Assembly: GCA_023458875.1 (NCBI GenBank)
Contig: JAEWXO010000020.1
Location: 17,133-81,132, forward strand
Direction: 5' to 3'
DNA from: Bacillota bacterium
GTDB taxonomy: Bacteria; Bacillota; Clostridia; Oscillospirales; Ruminococcaceae
Length of the DNA stretch: 64,000 nucleotides
Shown here piece by piece: positions 43,026-51,866 of the stretch. The notes beneath the pieces are model-generated. The model was given only the letters and a program-made list of their open reading frames with translations, ran no database searches and was not told the DNA's origin. Positions within the stretch are counted from its first letter, which is position 1. Each line of letters starts with the position of its first letter. The translations under genes were made by a program, and so were the position numbers.

Positions 43026-43409
43026 TTAAATCAGAATATATCCGAGTGCAAGTAAAAGCTTTATATCAGAACCGTTTCCCGCAAGAATAATTAAAAACAG
43101 GATAATTATCAGCATATCATTATCGACTTTATTATTTTTACCGGAAAATGAAGAAATGATATTGCCTATAATATCCTGTATCCCGTTTTGAAAATTCTGT
43201 TTTTGATGATTTTTTTCTGTACCGGATGTGTCAGAGCCTTTATTCTGTTCCTGATGATTATAAATGCATTCATCTTCATTACGACAGTTTTTGCCGCTGC
43301 ATGTATTTTCATTGCATCCATTACACTGAGAACGTGAGTGCATTTCTTTTGTGCGGCAGATTGCGTCATTTTTTTTGTATCTAAACGTATCACGTGTCAT
43401 ACCGCTCAT
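43026..43409 (-). CDS. Cys-rich small protein with hydrophobic C-terminus
   Basis: About 127 residues starting MSGMTRDTFRYKKN. A Cys/Asn/Lys-rich middle (CNGCNENTCSGKNC) with potential metal-binding cysteines, a polar linker, and a hydrophobic C-terminus (MLIIILFLIILAGNGSDIKLLLALGYIL). The ATG at 43409 lies 10 bp after AGGAGG; the alternative TTG at 43433 overlaps the upstream stop. No family identified. Its place beside bofA suggests a spore-related role, an inference. Confidence 0.6.
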   Translation of the reverse strand: MSGMTRDTFRYKKNDAICRTKEMHSRSQCNGCNENTCSGKNCRNEDECIYNHQEQNKGSDTSGTEKNHQKQNFQNGIQDIIGNIISSFSGKNNKVDNDMLIIILFLIILAGNGSDIKLLLALGYILI

Positions 43410-43429
43410 AATAATACATCCTCCTGAAA

Positions 43430-43870
43430 TCAAAGCAATTTATCAATATCTTTAAGTAGCCCGCTTTCCTTAAGCACACTATATATCTCAAACATATGCA
43501 TTATTTTTACGGCTTTGTCTACCTTGTATTGTTTCTCTTCGCTTAAATGCGGCTTAAGTGCAGTCAGAAGAGCTATATTTTTATCATCAGAGCCTGAAGT
43601 TTTTCCGAACAGGCTCTGAAGTTTTAGCAATGTACCAAAATCAAATCCCATATCATCTCCTGATGAAAATGATTCTTCGCTGCCCTCCGCATTATCTGAT
43701 TCTGAACATTCATGTCCTTTATCCTCATGCTCACACTCTGATTTACTTTGCACTTCATCATTATTTACTGAAGATGATCCGTTTGAAATCACTTCATAAA
43801 GCTTCTGTATCTGCCTGAGGCTTTCCTCATCGGCAAGCAAGGTCTGTATTTTATCTATGACATTTTCCAA
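43430..43870 (-). CDS. Conserved clostridial small protein, unknown function
   Basis: A 146-residue soluble acidic protein. An N-terminal helix (IDKIQTLLADEESLRQIQKLYEVI), a Ser/Glu/His-rich low-complexity middle, and a helical C-terminal domain: GTLLKLQSLFG, ALLTALKPHLSEEKQYKVDKAVKIMHMFEIYSVLKESGLL. The C-terminal pattern recurs in clostridial genomes to my recollection, but no function is known to me. Lies directly upstream of the Cys-rich gene. Confidence 0.65.
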   Translation of the reverse strand: MENVIDKIQTLLADEESLRQIQKLYEVISNGSSSVNNDEVQSKSECEHEDKGHECSESDNAEGSEESFSSGDDMGFDFGTLLKLQSLFGKTSGSDDKNIALLTALKPHLSEEKQYKVDKAVKIMHMFEIYSVLKESGLLKDIDKLL

Positions 43871-43901
43871 ATACCCTCGCCTCTTTTATAAAAAATTATT
43901 T

Positions 43902-44150
43902 TTATTTACCGCCTGTGACCTTATTATACATTGCCTTTGCCTGAGGTGCTGACATCATCTTTTCCGCCATTGAAGGATTCTTTAAAACCTGCTGGAACTT
44001 TGCCGCATCATTAGGATTCATATTCTTTATTGCCTCGTCAAATTTTCCCTCCTCCAGTTGTTTTCTAAGTACCTCCGGCTTCATATTAAGTTTTTTTGCA
44101 ACAATTTTTACAAGATTATCAATACCTGCATTATTAAATTTTGGCTCCAT
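43902..44150 (-). CDS. Conserved small protein, unknown function
   Basis: An 82-residue helical protein: MEPKFNNAGIDNLVKIVAKKLNMKPEVLRKQLEEGKFDEAI followed by AAKFQQVLKNPSMAEKMMSAPQAKAMY. No membrane segment or signal peptide. It appears to be the first gene of the four-gene run ending in bofA (31-bp gap to the next). GAGAGGAG is its SD. Confidence 0.65.
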   Translation of the reverse strand: MEPKFNNAGIDNLVKIVAKKLNMKPEVLRKQLEEGKFDEAIKNMNPNDAAKFQQVLKNPSMAEKMMSAPQAKAMYNKVTGGK

Positions 44151-44176
44151 AATACAATAACTCCTCTCAAATTTTA

Positions 44177-44205
44177 TTGTTTTTTTATATTAATTATGCT
44201 ATAAT
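44177..44205 (+). promoter_or_regulatory. Promoter of the phosphoesterase gene
   Basis: TTGTTT (44177-44182), 17 bp ending in an extended TGC, TATAAT (44200-44205). It diverges from the small-gene cluster. Confidence 0.65.
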
Positions 44206-44267
44206 TTATAAAGTCGGGTTTAATTCCTGACTGTTTTAAATTATAACACGAAGGGAGATAAAATCGC

Positions 44268-44747
44268 ATGCGCGTCATTGTAATGTCTGATTCACACGGA
44301 TCTTATCGCGCTGTTGAAAAAATTGTAGCTGCACAGCAAAATGCAGATATTTTTATACATCTTGGTGACGGAGAAGCAGAATGCTTAAAGCTCAGATCAA
44401 ACTATCCTGACAAAACATTTTATTGTCTGAGGGGAAACTGCGACTATAACTCCACCCTTCCCCAGCAGCTTATAATTCCTGCAGGCAGCAATCATAAGAT
44501 TTTTGCATCACACGGTCACAATTTCAACGTAAAATATTCTGTTTCAAGACTATTATCAATAGCTAAGGAAAATTCCTGTGACATTATATTATTCGGTCAT
44601 ACACATTTCAGATACTCAGGATATGAGGACGGAATATACATAATAAACCCGGGAAGCTGCATTATTCCGCGCGACGGAAATCCTCCCTCATATGCATTTA
44701 TTGATATAACAGAAAAAGGAATTTTTACCAATACTGTATCTATATAG
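44268..44747 (+). CDS. YfcE/MJ0936-family metallophosphoesterase
   Basis: A 159-residue calcineurin-like phosphodiesterase. Metal-binding motifs are all visible: SDSHG (residues 8-12), HLGDGEAE, LRGNCD, ASHGHNF and FGHTHF, ending with NPGSC. Substrate unknown; YfcE hydrolyses phosphodiesters in vitro. In many Firmicutes such genes lie near rdgB or rph, which are not seen here. AAGGGAG SD. Confidence 0.9.
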   Translation: MRVIVMSDSHGSYRAVEKIVAAQQNADIFIHLGDGEAECLKLRSNYPDKTFYCLRGNCDYNSTLPQQLIIPAGSNHKIFASHGHNFNVKYSVSRLLSIAKENSCDIILFGHTHFRYSGYEDGIYIINPGSCIIPRDGNPPSYAFIDITEKGIFTNTVSI

Positions 44748-44821
44748 CTTCAAATACTGCTTCTATAAACATTATATGTAGCATAATTCAATATCGTTCA
44801 CATCTGAGGGAGATTTTTTAT

Positions 44822-47293
44822 ATGAAAAAGAAAAAAACAAATATTATCAGCCAAAATAACCCAGATCATACTTATCTGAAAGTCTTTTTTCTTGCCTTCA
44901 TTACCTTTGCTGTAATAATAATCCCTATGGTTATTTACAACAAAGGATACATAACGTTTTTCGGAGACTTCAATTCGCAGCAGTTACCGTTTTATTATCA
45001 TGCCCACGAGGCAGTAAAGTCCGGAAATATTCTTTGGGACTGGGGAACCGATCTTGGTTCAAGCTTTATAGGCTCCTACTCCTTCTACCTTCTTGGCAGC
45101 CCCTTCTTCTGGCTTACTGTTCTTTTTCCCACAAAATGCGTTCTGTATTTTATTCCCTGGCTTTTGTGCCTTAAATACGCAACAGCGGCACTTACGGCAT
45201 ACGCATACATACGTCGGTTTGTAAAATACAACACATCAGCTGTAATAGGTGGATTTTTATACGCATTTTCCGGTTTTCAGGCATATAATATATTCTTTAA
45301 CCACTTTCATGACGTTACGGCCTTTTTCCCGCTTATGCTTATCGGACTTGAAGAAAACGTCACAAATAACAGACGCGGACTTTTTGCTGTAACCGTAGGA
45401 CTGATGGCCACTATCAACTATTTCTTTTTTACCGGTCAGGTTTTATTTATTATTATTTACTTTATACTGCGCTCACGCTGCTCTGACTTTAAGGTTACAA
45501 AAAAGAAATTTCTTATTCTTGCATTTGAATCGATTGTAGGTACAGGTGTTGCAGCGGCACTTCTTATTCCTTCAGCATTCTCCATACTTGACAATTACAG
45601 AGTCGGTGAACGGCTTTACGGAAATGATCTTATAACTTACGGAGACAGGACACGTATCTGGCGTATAGTCCAGAGCTTTTTCATGATTCCTGACCCGCCT
45701 GCAAATCCTAACCTTTTCAATTCCGAGAGCGCAAAATGGTCATCTATCGGCGGATATCTTCCAATGTTCTCAATGATAGGCGTAATATCCTTCTTAAAAT
45801 GCAAACCGGACAAATGGTCCTCAAAGCTTATCAAAACATGCATAGTATGTGCATTTATTCCGGTACTGAATTCTGCATTCTATATGTTCAATGCATCATA
45901 TTATGCAAGATGGTATTATATGCCTGTTCTTATAATGGCGCTTGTAACCGTTTTGGTATTTGAAAGGAAGGATATTTCTCCGGCTCCCGGGATAAAGAGC
46001 TGCATATATTTTTTCACAGCCGTTCTCCTGATATCGTTCCTGCCGGCAAAAGAAAATATGAAGATAAAATGGTTCGGATTTGCAGCTAATCTGCCGTTTT
46101 TCTATGCATGTCTCGCCATAACGGTTGCATTCTTTATTGTATCTGTTGTTCTGTTCAAAAATAAAAAGGCAGGAAAACAATATCTTAAAAAGGGTGCAAT
46201 ATTTACTGTGATTGCTTCGTTTGTATGTACTGCTGTATTATTTTACTTTGGTATATGTGCTGCTCCGGATCCTCATATTTATATCGACGCTGCCATTAAG
46301 GGCAGAGAAAAAATATCACTTGAGCAGGATGACAAATCATTTTACCGTATTGATACTTCAGAAAATTATGATAACTTCCCTATGTTCTGGGGATTTTCAA
46401 CAATGAGATGTTTTCAGAGCATTGTATCCCCTTCAATAATGGAATTTTACGACTCGATGGATATTGACAGGGACGTTGCATCACGAGCTGAGACGTCATA
46501 TTATGCGCTCAGAGGATTGTTCTCAGTAAAATATTATTTCAGCAAGCTTAACGAAGACGGAACAGAAAAAAAAGAGCCTGATCTTCCTGGTTTTACACTA
46601 AAAAATGAGCAGAATGGCTTTAATGTTTATGAAAATGAATACTATGTTCCTATGGGCTTTACATATGATTATTATATATCAGATGAAAATCTCGGCAAAA
46701 CATCAAAAAAATTCCATGCAAATGTGCTTATGAATGCAATTGAATTAAACAGCGAGCAGATAGAAAAATACGGTAACCTCCTAAAGCCGACCGAGGTCAC
46801 ATTTGTGAACACTCTTAACGATTCAACATATCTGAAAAGCTGTTCTGACAGAATAAATTCATCATCATACGAATTTACTCATAATACCGGAGGATTTACA
46901 GCGAAAATCAGAACCGAAAAACGAAACCTCGTGTTTTTCAGTGTTCCGTATGACAAAGGATTTACAGCTTATGTAAACGGACAAAAAGCCGAAATTGAAA
47001 AGGTAAGTAACGGATTTATGGCTGTATGTGTACCGGAAGGAGATAATACTATTGTCTTCAGATATGCCACGCATGGACTTAAACCGGGAATACAGGTTGC
47101 AGCAGCATCAATACTTATGCTGACAGTATATATAATAATATTCAGATTTTATAAAGTAAAATCGGGAAAATACAGCAGCTACCTGCAGTCAGCATCCGAA
47201 GAAATCAAGCCTGATGGCGCAACGTCATCGCTTGCTGTAGATGAAAAAAGCATTATCGATGTTGATATTGACAACGATACAAACTGGCCGTGA
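44822..47293 (+). CDS. YfhO-family membrane protein (GT-C-like)
   Basis: An 823-residue protein with about 13 hydrophobic helices in two blocks and a large extracytoplasmic region (about 480-770). Family-like segments are GYITFFGDFNSQQLPFYYHAHEAVKSGNILWDWGTDLGSSFIGSY with an early acidic Asp, and LPFFYACLAI. YfhO of Bacillus is needed for glycosylation of lipoteichoic acid; the analogous role here is inferred. The C-terminal tail is acidic. A GAGGGAG-type SD lies upstream. Confidence 0.82.
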   Translation: MKKKKTNIISQNNPDHTYLKVFFLAFITFAVIIIPMVIYNKGYITFFGDFNSQQLPFYYHAHEAVKSGNILWDWGTDLGSSFIGSYSFYLLGSPFFWLTVLFPTKCVLYFIPWLLCLKYATAALTAYAYIRRFVKYNTSAVIGGFLYAFSGFQAYNIFFNHFHDVTAFFPLMLIGLEENVTNNRRGLFAVTVGLMATINYFFFTGQVLFIIIYFILRSRCSDFKVTKKKFLILAFESIVGTGVAAALLIPSAFSILDNYRVGERLYGNDLITYGDRTRIWRIVQSFFMIPDPPANPNLFNSESAKWSSIGGYLPMFSMIGVISFLKCKPDKWSSKLIKTCIVCAFIPVLNSAFYMFNASYYARWYYMPVLIMALVTVLVFERKDISPAPGIKSCIYFFTAVLLISFLPAKENMKIKWFGFAANLPFFYACLAITVAFFIVSVVLFKNKKAGKQYLKKGAIFTVIASFVCTAVLFYFGICAAPDPHIYIDAAIKGREKISLEQDDKSFYRIDTSENYDNFPMFWGFSTMRCFQSIVSPSIMEFYDSMDIDRDVASRAETSYYALRGLFSVKYYFSKLNEDGTEKKEPDLPGFTLKNEQNGFNVYENEYYVPMGFTYDYYISDENLGKTSKKFHANVLMNAIELNSEQIEKYGNLLKPTEVTFVNTLNDSTYLKSCSDRINSSSYEFTHNTGGFTAKIRTEKRNLVFFSVPYDKGFTAYVNGQKAEIEKVSNGFMAVCVPEGDNTIVFRYATHGLKPGIQVAAASILMLTVYIIIFRFYKVKSGKYSSYLQSASEEIKPDGATSSLAVDEKSIIDVDIDNDTNWP

Positions 47294-47350
47294 TTCTTCC
47301 TGGTTATACCATAAATCATCTTTTTTAAAATACAAAGGAGCAATAATAAA

Positions 47351-47905
47351 ATGCATTTATACGAAAAAACTATAAGCAGCAAAACCGCTTATGAAGGTAA
47401 AATATTTAAAATCAAAAGCGATACTGTTCTGCTTGAAAATAACACAGAAGCAATAAGAGAAGTGATTATGCATCATGGCGGTGTATGCGTTGTTCCTGTT
47501 ACAGATGAAAATGAAATAATAATGGTCAGACAGTTCAGATACCCTTTTGCTGATATCATTACAGAAATTCCGGCAGGAAAATTAAATCCCGGTGAAGATC
47601 ATTTTGAATGCGGCAGACGTGAGCTGCTTGAAGAAACAGGAATGACTGCTGAAAGCATGACATATATAGGTTATACAACACCTCTCCCTGCATACTGTAC
47701 TGAAAAAATACACCTGTATATTGCAAAGGGACTTACATTCAGCAGCCAGAGCCTTGACGCAGATGAATTTCTTGACGTTATAAAAATACCGTTTGAAAAA
47801 GCAGTTGACATGGTAATAAACAATGAACTTACCGATGCCAAAACCCAGGTTGCCATAATGAAAGCATGGATTATGAGCAATAATAAAAAAAGCGGGTTAA
47901 TTTAA
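47351..47905 (+). CDS. NUDIX hydrolase, ADP-ribose pyrophosphatase-like
   Basis: Hydrolyses nucleoside diphosphates linked to another moiety; the 184-residue size and the segment EIPAGKLNPGEDHFECGRRELLEETGMTAESM suit ADP-ribose pyrophosphatases. The Nudix box GX5EX7REXXEEXG is complete. AAAGGAGC lies upstream. The spoVG terminator overlaps its 3' end. Confidence 0.92.
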   Translation: MHLYEKTISSKTAYEGKIFKIKSDTVLLENNTEAIREVIMHHGGVCVVPVTDENEIIMVRQFRYPFADIITEIPAGKLNPGEDHFECGRRELLEETGMTAESMTYIGYTTPLPAYCTEKIHLYIAKGLTFSSQSLDADEFLDVIKIPFEKAVDMVINNELTDAKTQVAIMKAWIMSNNKKSGLI

Positions 47906-47910
47906 CCCGC
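47884..47910 (-). terminator. Intrinsic terminator of spoVG overlapping the NUDIX gene
   Basis: The near-palindromic GCGGGTTA/TAACCCGC stem has its T tract only on the minus strand (TTTTTTTA), so it ends spoVG transcription. It covers the last codons and stop of the convergent NUDIX gene. Confidence 0.82.
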
Positions 47911-47923
47911 CTGATGCCAAGCA

Positions 47924-48211
47924 TTAATATTCTCCTGTTTCCTCGGCTTCCATTAGAACCATATGTTTTTCATATGCATCCAGTATCTCATCCTCAATGA
48001 ACTTTCTTGACTGAGGAGAAATAGGATGAACTATATCGCGGAAAATTCCGCCCTCATCTTTTCTGCTTGGCATCGCAACAAACAATCTTTCATCACCCTG
48101 AACGACTTTAATATCATGAATGGCAAGCTGGTTATTGATAGTTATTGATACGACTGCCCTGAGTCGCCCCTCGGTTATGATTTTACGAATCTTAATATCT
48201 GTAATTTCCAT
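47924..48211 (-). CDS. spoVG: Septation/sporulation regulator SpoVG
   Basis: A 95-residue nucleic-acid-binding regulator linked to cell division, envelope and sporulation. It begins MEITDIKIRKIITEGRLRAVVSITINNQLAIHDIKVVQG and has VAMPSRKDEGGIFRDIVHPIS, the family core. An AGGAGGTC SD precedes the ATG. Divergent from murC. Confidence 0.96.
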   Translation of the reverse strand: MEITDIKIRKIITEGRLRAVVSITINNQLAIHDIKVVQGDERLFVAMPSRKDEGGIFRDIVHPISPQSRKFIEDEILDAYEKHMVLMEAEETGEY

Positions 48212-48339
48212 ATTGACCTCCTAATGTTTAATATTTTTATTATTGCTTTGTATGGTTAATTTATACAAAAGTGTTTAAAGGAAATTTATAGATTTAATCC
48301 GGAATATTTTTTTACAAATACTGATAAGGACTGATTTAA

Positions 48340-49764
48340 TTGAAAGAAAGCATTTTAGACGGAAAGAAACACATTCATTTTATAGGTATAGGCGGCTCAG
48401 GGATGTATCCGCTGGCACAGATACTTCATTCAAAGGGCTTTTATCTTACAGGCTCGGATAATAACGAAACCGAAACTCTTGATGCAGTGCGCAAAATGGG
48501 CATACCTGTATTTGTCGGACAGCGTGCAGAAAATATAGAAGGTGCTGACCTGATAGTTCACACTGCCGCAATAATGTCAGACAACCCGGAGCTTATTGCC
48601 TCAAAAGCAAGCGGCGTACCTGTACTGGAGAGAAGCGAGCTCCTCGGAATAGTAACAAGCTGGTATGAAAATGCCATATGTGTATCGGGAACACACGGAA
48701 AAACAACTACCTCATCAATGATAACCCAGATTCTCTACACTCAGAATATTGATATTTCAGCATTTATAGGCGGCAAGCTTCCGTGTATAGGCGGAAGCGG
48801 ACTTGCAGGAGAGAAAAATGATATACTTGTATGTGAAGCCTGCGAATTCGTAGATACGTTTTTAAAGCTCTATCCTGATACAGCTGTTATTCTTAACATT
48901 GACGCGGATCACCTTGATTATTTCAAGACACTTGACAATATAATCCGTTCATTCAGAAAATTTGCAGAAAAGACAACAAAAACACTTATTATAAATGCAG
49001 ATGATGAAAATACAATGAAGGCTATAGACGGAATAACCGGTAAAAATATAATTACCTTCGGAACATCGGACAGCTGTAATTACTATCCTGCTGATATTAA
49101 AAAGATAAACGGAACCGAAACGGAATACACACTTATGCATGACAGCAAGCCGCTTACCCGCATAACTCTTAATGTTCCGGGCACACACAATATTCTTAAT
49201 TCCGTAGCAGCAGCTGCTGCCGCTCACAACTCAGGAGCAACTCCTGAGTTTATTGTCAAAGGACTTAATGAATTTACAGGTGCAAAAAGAAGATTCGAGA
49301 TTGTCGGAAAAATAAACGGTATTACAATAGCTGACGATTATGCACATCATCCGGCAGAGCTTACCGTGACCCTGAATGCTGCTATGCAGATGGGCTATAA
49401 ACGTGTATGGGCGGTTTTCCAGCCGTTTACGTTTTCAAGAACGTCAATGCTTATTGATGATTTCGCAAAGGCACTCTCAATTGCAGACAGGGTTGTTCTG
49501 ACAAATATCATGGGTTCACGTGAAAAAAACACATTAAATATGTATACAAAAGATCTTGGAGATAAAATTGAAAACTGCATATATTTTGACAAGGATAAAA
49601 AAGCCCTGCAGACAAACGAAAATAAGCAGGCAGACTTTGATAAGATAACTGATTACATCTGCCAGAACGCCTCAGCCGGTGATCTTGTAATAACATTGGG
49701 CTGCGGTGATGTTTACAAGATAGCAAAGGCTGTATGCAAGAAGCTTGCGCCATCGGCAGAATAA
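48340..49764 (+). CDS. murC: UDP-N-acetylmuramate--L-alanine ligase
   Basis: Adds L-Ala to UDP-MurNAc in peptidoglycan synthesis. The 474-residue protein has the N-terminal Rossmann motif HFIGIGGSGMYPLAQIL, the ATP loop SGTHGKTTTSSM, NIDADHLDYFK, and the C-terminal DYAHHPAEL. The start is TTG with AAGGA 9 bp upstream. Monocistronic; a structured repeat follows. Confidence 0.96.
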   Translation: MKESILDGKKHIHFIGIGGSGMYPLAQILHSKGFYLTGSDNNETETLDAVRKMGIPVFVGQRAENIEGADLIVHTAAIMSDNPELIASKASGVPVLERSELLGIVTSWYENAICVSGTHGKTTTSSMITQILYTQNIDISAFIGGKLPCIGGSGLAGEKNDILVCEACEFVDTFLKLYPDTAVILNIDADHLDYFKTLDNIIRSFRKFAEKTTKTLIINADDENTMKAIDGITGKNIITFGTSDSCNYYPADIKKINGTETEYTLMHDSKPLTRITLNVPGTHNILNSVAAAAAAHNSGATPEFIVKGLNEFTGAKRRFEIVGKINGITIADDYAHHPAELTVTLNAAMQMGYKRVWAVFQPFTFSRTSMLIDDFAKALSIADRVVLTNIMGSREKNTLNMYTKDLGDKIENCIYFDKDKKALQTNENKQADFDKITDYICQNASAGDLVITLGCGDVYKIAKAVCKKLAPSAE

Positions 49765-49822
49765 CACGTCTTTTTTATTTTTCAGTCAATAATTGTTACT
49801 ATTCATCCATACCATAAAGTGG

Positions 49823-49890
49823 GGCATATGAGCGAAGTCCAGGCGACCGCAAAGCCTGGTCGAATCGTGCTGCTTCGAAATTCCTGCCTA
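49823..49890 (+). repeat. Dispersed structured intergenic repeat, copy 4
   Basis: Contains GAGCGAAGTCC, AGGCGACCGCAAAGCC, TGGTCGA and GAAATTCCTGCC. Hairpin 1 is the perfect CCAGGC/GCCTGG with loop GACCGCAAA; hairpin 2 is TCGAA/TTCGA. It lies behind murC in the convergent gap with amt. Confidence 0.88.
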
Positions 49891-49943
49891 AGAATTATAT
49901 CCCCATATAGGCTTAATAGTAACCAAAATTTTTTCTCATCCAT

Positions 49944-49997
49944 AAAAACGCCGTACCCTTCAGAAATACAATTTTCAAAGGGCACGGCGATTTTTTT
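49944..49997 (-). terminator. Intrinsic terminator of amt-PII (bidirectional)
   Basis: Near-perfect stem CGCCGT-A-CCCTT (49949-49960) with AAGGG-C-ACGGCG (49979-49989), flanked by A5 and T7 so that either strand ends in a T tract. It can stop both amt-PII and readthrough from murC. Confidence 0.87.
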
Positions 49998-50012
49998 ATT
50001 TATATAAATTTA

Positions 50013-51743
50013 TTAATCATTCTGCAAAGCATCATATCCTCTTTCGCCTGTACGAACCTTTACTACATCCTCAACATCATAGATGAATATCTTTCCGTCT
50101 CCGATATTGCCTGTATACAATGCCTCTCTTACTGTCCTGATTACTGTTTCAACAGGAACCTTTGAAATAACGACCTCCACTTTTAATTTCGGAAGCAGAA
50201 TAGTTGCATCCTTTTTAATACCTCTGTAAAATTCCTGATGTCCCTTCTGTACTCCGTATCCCATAACATTTGTAACGGTAATACCTGTAACATTGATGGC
50301 ATTAAGTGCCGCCTGAAGCTCCTGAAGCCTGCTCTGACTGCATATTACAGAAATATTTGTGTATTTCATTGTTCCGTCTGATTTTGGTTTTATTGCAGGA
50401 ACACTGTGTACTGTAACTGCTTTTTCAATACTTATTTTACTATAATTTTCCAAACTTGCCTTTGCCTCTGCCTTTGCCATTGAGCCGCTTACCGGTGCAG
50501 CGACAAAGTCCGCATATGATGATTCAAGTCCATGCTCTGTAGTGTCAAGACCGAGTATTTCTTCTTCTGCTGATGCTCTGAGTCCGACAGTTTTCTTTAT
50601 AACTGTAAACGCTATGGCCATTATAACCGCTGTCCATGCTGCAACTGCAAAAGCTCCTATAGCCTGTTTTCCGAGAAGCTCTGCGCCTCCCCCGTATAAA
50701 AGTCCTGCCGTATCTGTGCCTGAGCCGTCTGAAAAAAGTCCTACAAGTAATGTTCCTAAAAATCCGTTTACACAGTGAACTCCTACAGCTCCTACAGGAT
50801 CATCTATTTTAAGCTTCTTGTCAATGAATTCGACACCTAAAACTATTGCGATTCCTGCAATAGCTCCTATTATTGCAGCACCTACAGGAGTTACAGTATC
50901 ACATCCGGCTGTAACCGCTACAAGTCCTGCAAGAGAACCGTTAAGTGTCATAGAAACGTCCGGTTTTCCGTATTTTATCCATGTGAATGCCATCGTAACT
51001 GTTGTTGCGATTACCGCTGAAAGATTAGTTGTTACAAATATTTTTGATGCACTCTCAATTGCATCACCTGTCATTGAAGCGGTGGAAGCTCCGTTAAATC
51101 CAAACCAGCAGAACCAGAGTATGAAGCATCCTAAAGCTCCGAGCGTAAGAGAATGTCCCGGAATTGCCCTTGCTTCTCCGTTTTTGCCATACTTTCCGAT
51201 ACGCGGTCCTAATATTTTTGCACCGATAAGTGCGGCAATTCCGCCTGTCATGTGTACAGCTGTGGAGCCCGCAAAATCATGAAAACCTAAGTCTGAAAGC
51301 CAGCCGCCGCCCCATATCCAGTGTGCCTCTACAGGATATACTACAGCACTTATTACTGCACTGTATATAAGATATGATGAAAATTTTGTTCTCTCTGCCA
51401 TCGCACCTGAAACTATTGTTGCGGCTGTTGCACAGAACACTGTCTGGAAAATAAGAAATGCCCAGAACGGTACTCCTTCCGGCGAAACTCCTGCATAATT
51501 TTCAGGAGATGCTATACCTGAATAAGAACCTATCAGTTTTCCGCCCCCGAACATGAGTCCGAATCCAAAAAGCCAGAATATAGGTGTGCCAAGAGAAAAA
51601 TCCATCAGGTTTTTCATAATAATGTTTCCTGCATTTTTGGCTCTTGTAAAGCCCGTTTCTACCATTGCGAATCCAGCCTGCATAAAAAATACCAATGCTG
51701 CACCAAGCAATATCCAGATTGTATTTACTGCTGAAAATTCCAT
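50013..51743 (-). CDS. amt: Ammonium transporter fused to PII signal protein
   Basis: A 576-residue fusion. Residues 1-410 form an Amt channel of about 11 helices: MVETGFTRAKNAGNIIMKNLMDF, WGGGWLSDLGFHDFAGSTAVHMTGG and FGFNGASTASM carry the conserved permeation residues. After a linker, residues about 459-576 are a complete PII domain with VTNVMGYGVQKGHQEFYRG and TGNIGDGKIFIYDVEDVVKVRTGERG. The T-loop region after RG reads IKKDATILLPK, lacking the Tyr uridylylated in enterobacterial PII. Fusion would tether the gate to its regulator. A 5' attenuator precedes it and gltBD diverges. Confidence 0.93.
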   Translation of the reverse strand: MEFSAVNTIWILLGAALVFFMQAGFAMVETGFTRAKNAGNIIMKNLMDFSLGTPIFWLFGFGLMFGGGKLIGSYSGIASPENYAGVSPEGVPFWAFLIFQTVFCATAATIVSGAMAERTKFSSYLIYSAVISAVVYPVEAHWIWGGGWLSDLGFHDFAGSTAVHMTGGIAALIGAKILGPRIGKYGKNGEARAIPGHSLTLGALGCFILWFCWFGFNGASTASMTGDAIESASKIFVTTNLSAVIATTVTMAFTWIKYGKPDVSMTLNGSLAGLVAVTAGCDTVTPVGAAIIGAIAGIAIVLGVEFIDKKLKIDDPVGAVGVHCVNGFLGTLLVGLFSDGSGTDTAGLLYGGGAELLGKQAIGAFAVAAWTAVIMAIAFTVIKKTVGLRASAEEEILGLDTTEHGLESSYADFVAAPVSGSMAKAEAKASLENYSKISIEKAVTVHSVPAIKPKSDGTMKYTNISVICSQSRLQELQAALNAINVTGITVTNVMGYGVQKGHQEFYRGIKKDATILLPKLKVEVVISKVPVETVIRTVREALYTGNIGDGKIFIYDVEDVVKVRTGERGYDALQND

Positions 51744-51802
51744 AACAATGCCTCCCAGTTAAAATATTTAATGTTATCCTGACGGCCGTATACAGGAATA
51801 AC

Positions 51803-51858
51803 AAAAAACAGCAAGGGTATTATGAGCCGTATGACTCACAGCACCCTTGCTGTTTTTT
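51803..51858 (-). terminator. Promoter-proximal attenuator of amt-PII
   Basis: On the minus strand an 11-bp perfect stem (ACAGCAAGGGT at 51853-51843 with ACCCTTGCTGT at 51818-51808) with an inner GTGAGTC/GGCTCAT hairpin ends in a T tract, only a few bases after the predicted start. A competing small hairpin ACAGC-AAGGGT-GCTGT (51853-51838) would prevent it forming, so it reads as an on/off attenuator. Confidence 0.8.
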
Positions 51859-51866
51859 ACATTCAC

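Noticed and set aside
48279..48305. Sigma-H-like promoter (AGGAAAT...GAAT) before murC
   Set aside because: The spacing and the base preceding GAAT do not fit the sigma-H consensus well enough to claim it.
50818..51282. Plus-strand 154-codon frame opposite amt
   Set aside because: It mirrors the hydrophobic Amt codons; no SD and no family features.
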